DNA of 64,000 bases from Streblospio benedicti (taxonomy: Eukaryota; Annelida; Polychaeta; Spionida; Spionidae): the NCBI GenBank assembly GCA_019095985.1, contig CM032663.1:13497571-13561570 (forward strand). Direction: 5' to 3'. How positions within the stretch are numbered: the stretch's first letter is position 1; each line of letters starts with the position of its first letter. The notes under the pieces were generated by a model, which saw only the letters and a program-made list of their open reading frames with translations, was not told the origin of the DNA and did no database searches. A program made the position numbers and the translations under genes. Below, piece after piece: positions 55,001-58,000 of this stretch.

Positions 55001-58000
55001 ATTTTCAGATTTTGGTCCAATCTGGACCTACTTTACATAAACTATCAATGTTTGCTGACTATTTAAGGTTGCGGTTTTGCACCTACCCACGAAATTCGCA
55101 TATCAAATCGTGCGCAAACATTTCTAGTTTTACAGTAGCTAAGGCCGCGTCCCACCTGCTCTGTGCGGTGGCGTGTCGTCGGCTGCGTACGATGAACTCG
55201 TGGCACTTGACAGACTTTCCCGCGACCCCGCTCCGCCCGTGGGGTCGTTGCCGCCGGTGATGTCCGACCCTGCGCTACGGCGTTGCCCCGGACAACGGTC
55301 GCCGCGGTCACGGCAGAAGAGCAAGTCGGAGAGGGACGAGGAACAGGTGCTGGAGCTGGAACATAATGCAATCAGTGGTGACTGTCCTGATGATAGAGTG
55401 TGAATTAAAGCGTGTTGACTAACAAGTCTGTCAAAACCAACTGACAAACACGAATAATGTGGCAAAATATGTTGTATGTGTGTCATAGGTAATGATTACA
55501 TCTAGTGAAGTATTGTTGTGGAGATTCGCATGCTTTGATATGAAATTTAGTAAGGTTATAGTGTCGATTTAACATGCATGGTAGTTTTTAGTACATTCAG
55601 AACCAAGTAGACTACTCGAGTCTTTACTTGGCCTGGGCGGGGATCGACCCTGACCCTGGACTAAAGGGGTTAGTCTACTTGGTTCTGAATGTACTAAAAA
55701 CTACCATGCATGTTAAATCGACACTATAACCTTACTAAATTTCATGTCATAGGTAATGTTGTATTTGGTCAGATGTGTTGGCTCTCATAGTCTTTTCACA
55801 TCTCAACCTAAATAGCCGTGGGTGCTGAGATGGTTGCATACAGTCCCAAATCATACTCTGAGAATGATAGAGCAAAAGTATGTCTGAGGACAAAATGGAA
55901 AACTGGTGCTTAAGTATAAAGGCAAAAAGATTGATACTTTCTGTTTCCTTCTGTATATCAATGGCTATCAAAAGTGAAACAAAAATTACATGATTTTGAT
56001 ACTCTTGATATTAAACAAAAGCTTAATATTGTGTTTACTAAATTTTATTATTGTACGTCAAAATTTCTATTGCAAAGTTTTAATATAGGAAAAATAAGTT
56101 GTATCCTGGATGTAGCCTTTGTCAAGGCCCCAGAATATCATTTAAAAAGAATATTGAAATTTGTGATCATTGCACTCAGAAACCGCACCAGACTAAATGT
56201 CTCAGCTTTGGGATTACATGTATATTCTTAGATATTTAAACATCATTTTTCTAGTAGAGTCAGTCTAAGATATGCACATGCATGTGAACAGAGTTGTATT
56301 CTGTGTGGGTGTTTTAAAATGAAGGAAACTAAATATGAATATTTAAACTAAATAATAAATATCATAGCCTTTAGAAAGGCTATCCTGGATGATGTAATAA
56401 TCTACATTCAATTATATCCTTTACTTTTGCTTGTCTTAAATAACAAATACATATTTGTGTATATATATGTAATGGTAAATTAATTAAGTTCAAGGTAAAT
56501 AGTGACTCTATAAGCCAAATAATGGCCGGGTCCAATATCAAGATTTAGTTTTTTTGTTTTTACTAATGTTCGGACATTGTCATAATTATAAATAAACTAA
56601 ACTAAATTAAACTATACTATGAAACTGACAATTCACTACTCACTATGAGCTGGCTGCGTGTGCTGAGGCCCGACCTGGGTCTGACCTTCGCGGGGGTCGC
56701 GAGGGTCGCGCCGACCGGGTCGCCGAGGTGGCGTACGTGTCGTCTCGTGACCTCCGGTAGCCTCGAACGCGCAGTCTCGGCGGGGGAAGGTCGGAACGAA
56801 GCTCTAGGTGCGCTGTAATGCGTGGTGGTAAGATGATTCTACTGTATACTCTCTTAGGAGTTATACTCTCTTAGTGAGTTAATAAACTGAGTTGAGTTGA
56901 GATTGTTATCTCTGGATAGTTAAAAGGAAGAACTATTAATAAACATGACTATGGAGTTTGTTTGTATTCGCGATTATTCATGGTTGATTGTTGGAACATG
57001 CCTGGATATGTTGTCAAAACATTTTTATCAAGCAAAATGAATACAAAAATGGGAAGAACTATTCAAGAAATTTTAAAAAAAAAAAGAATATTTGAATTCT
57101 GTATTGTTCGGAAACTATTAGTAAATAATTTAGAAATTTGAAATTTATCAATTTTAATCAAAACAATATCATATGTTTTGACGCTTAAGACTAGATTTTG
57201 TTTATATTTTATCATTTTGTAGTTGTATTTGATGTTTATTTCCCTGATGGAAACACGTAGGATATTGTTTTAAATAACATCAATAAATTTCAAATTCCTA
57301 AATTATTCACTAATAGTCTCCAAACAATACAGAATAAGACAAAGATATCAAAATGAGACCATCTGTAATGTCCAAAATAAAACTACATGCATGCAAACTA
57401 AATTGGTAATGGAGGTTAGCGAGGTCAGTTTTCACCATTGGGGCAAGCTTCCAAAACTATCATCTGATGGTCATATAAGAAAAGTTGGGTGAAAATAAAA
57501 TGTTAAATGAATTTATTTTCGTGCAAAATACCAATTATGGTCTAACAACAGACGAAAAGTGATCACAATAATTCACCTTGCCGCTTGTCACAGAGTGGCT
57601 GTTAAAGCTGAACTGTAACTACAGTGTTTAAGTATATAACTATTTAGCAAATAAACAGCCATGAAGAAAATAAATTTAATTTGAAATAATATAATTGAAT
57701 TAATTTTCATTGAAGTAACTTTTTTCAAGTAACCACAACAGTATATGATCCACGGATATTGCAATATATCCTTGGATTAAACATTTGAAGGCTTTAGGTC
57801 CATTTAGTGAAGACATTGTGATAAAAATAATAAAATATATTTCAATGGACAAATGGCTTTAGCAACAACACATGCTTCATTTTGGTATTTGATTAACGTA
57901 CACAAAATGATAGCTGAGTAACTTTGTATCCATATTTGGTTTTAGGTTTGATGTGCATAATTTGTAGCGTCTACCAAAAGTCGAATTTTATCATCAACCA

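Noticed and set aside
55615-55670. tRNA gene in the hairpin loop
   Set aside because: Only a T-arm-like string is present. No acceptor stem, D-arm or anticodon arm can be drawn.
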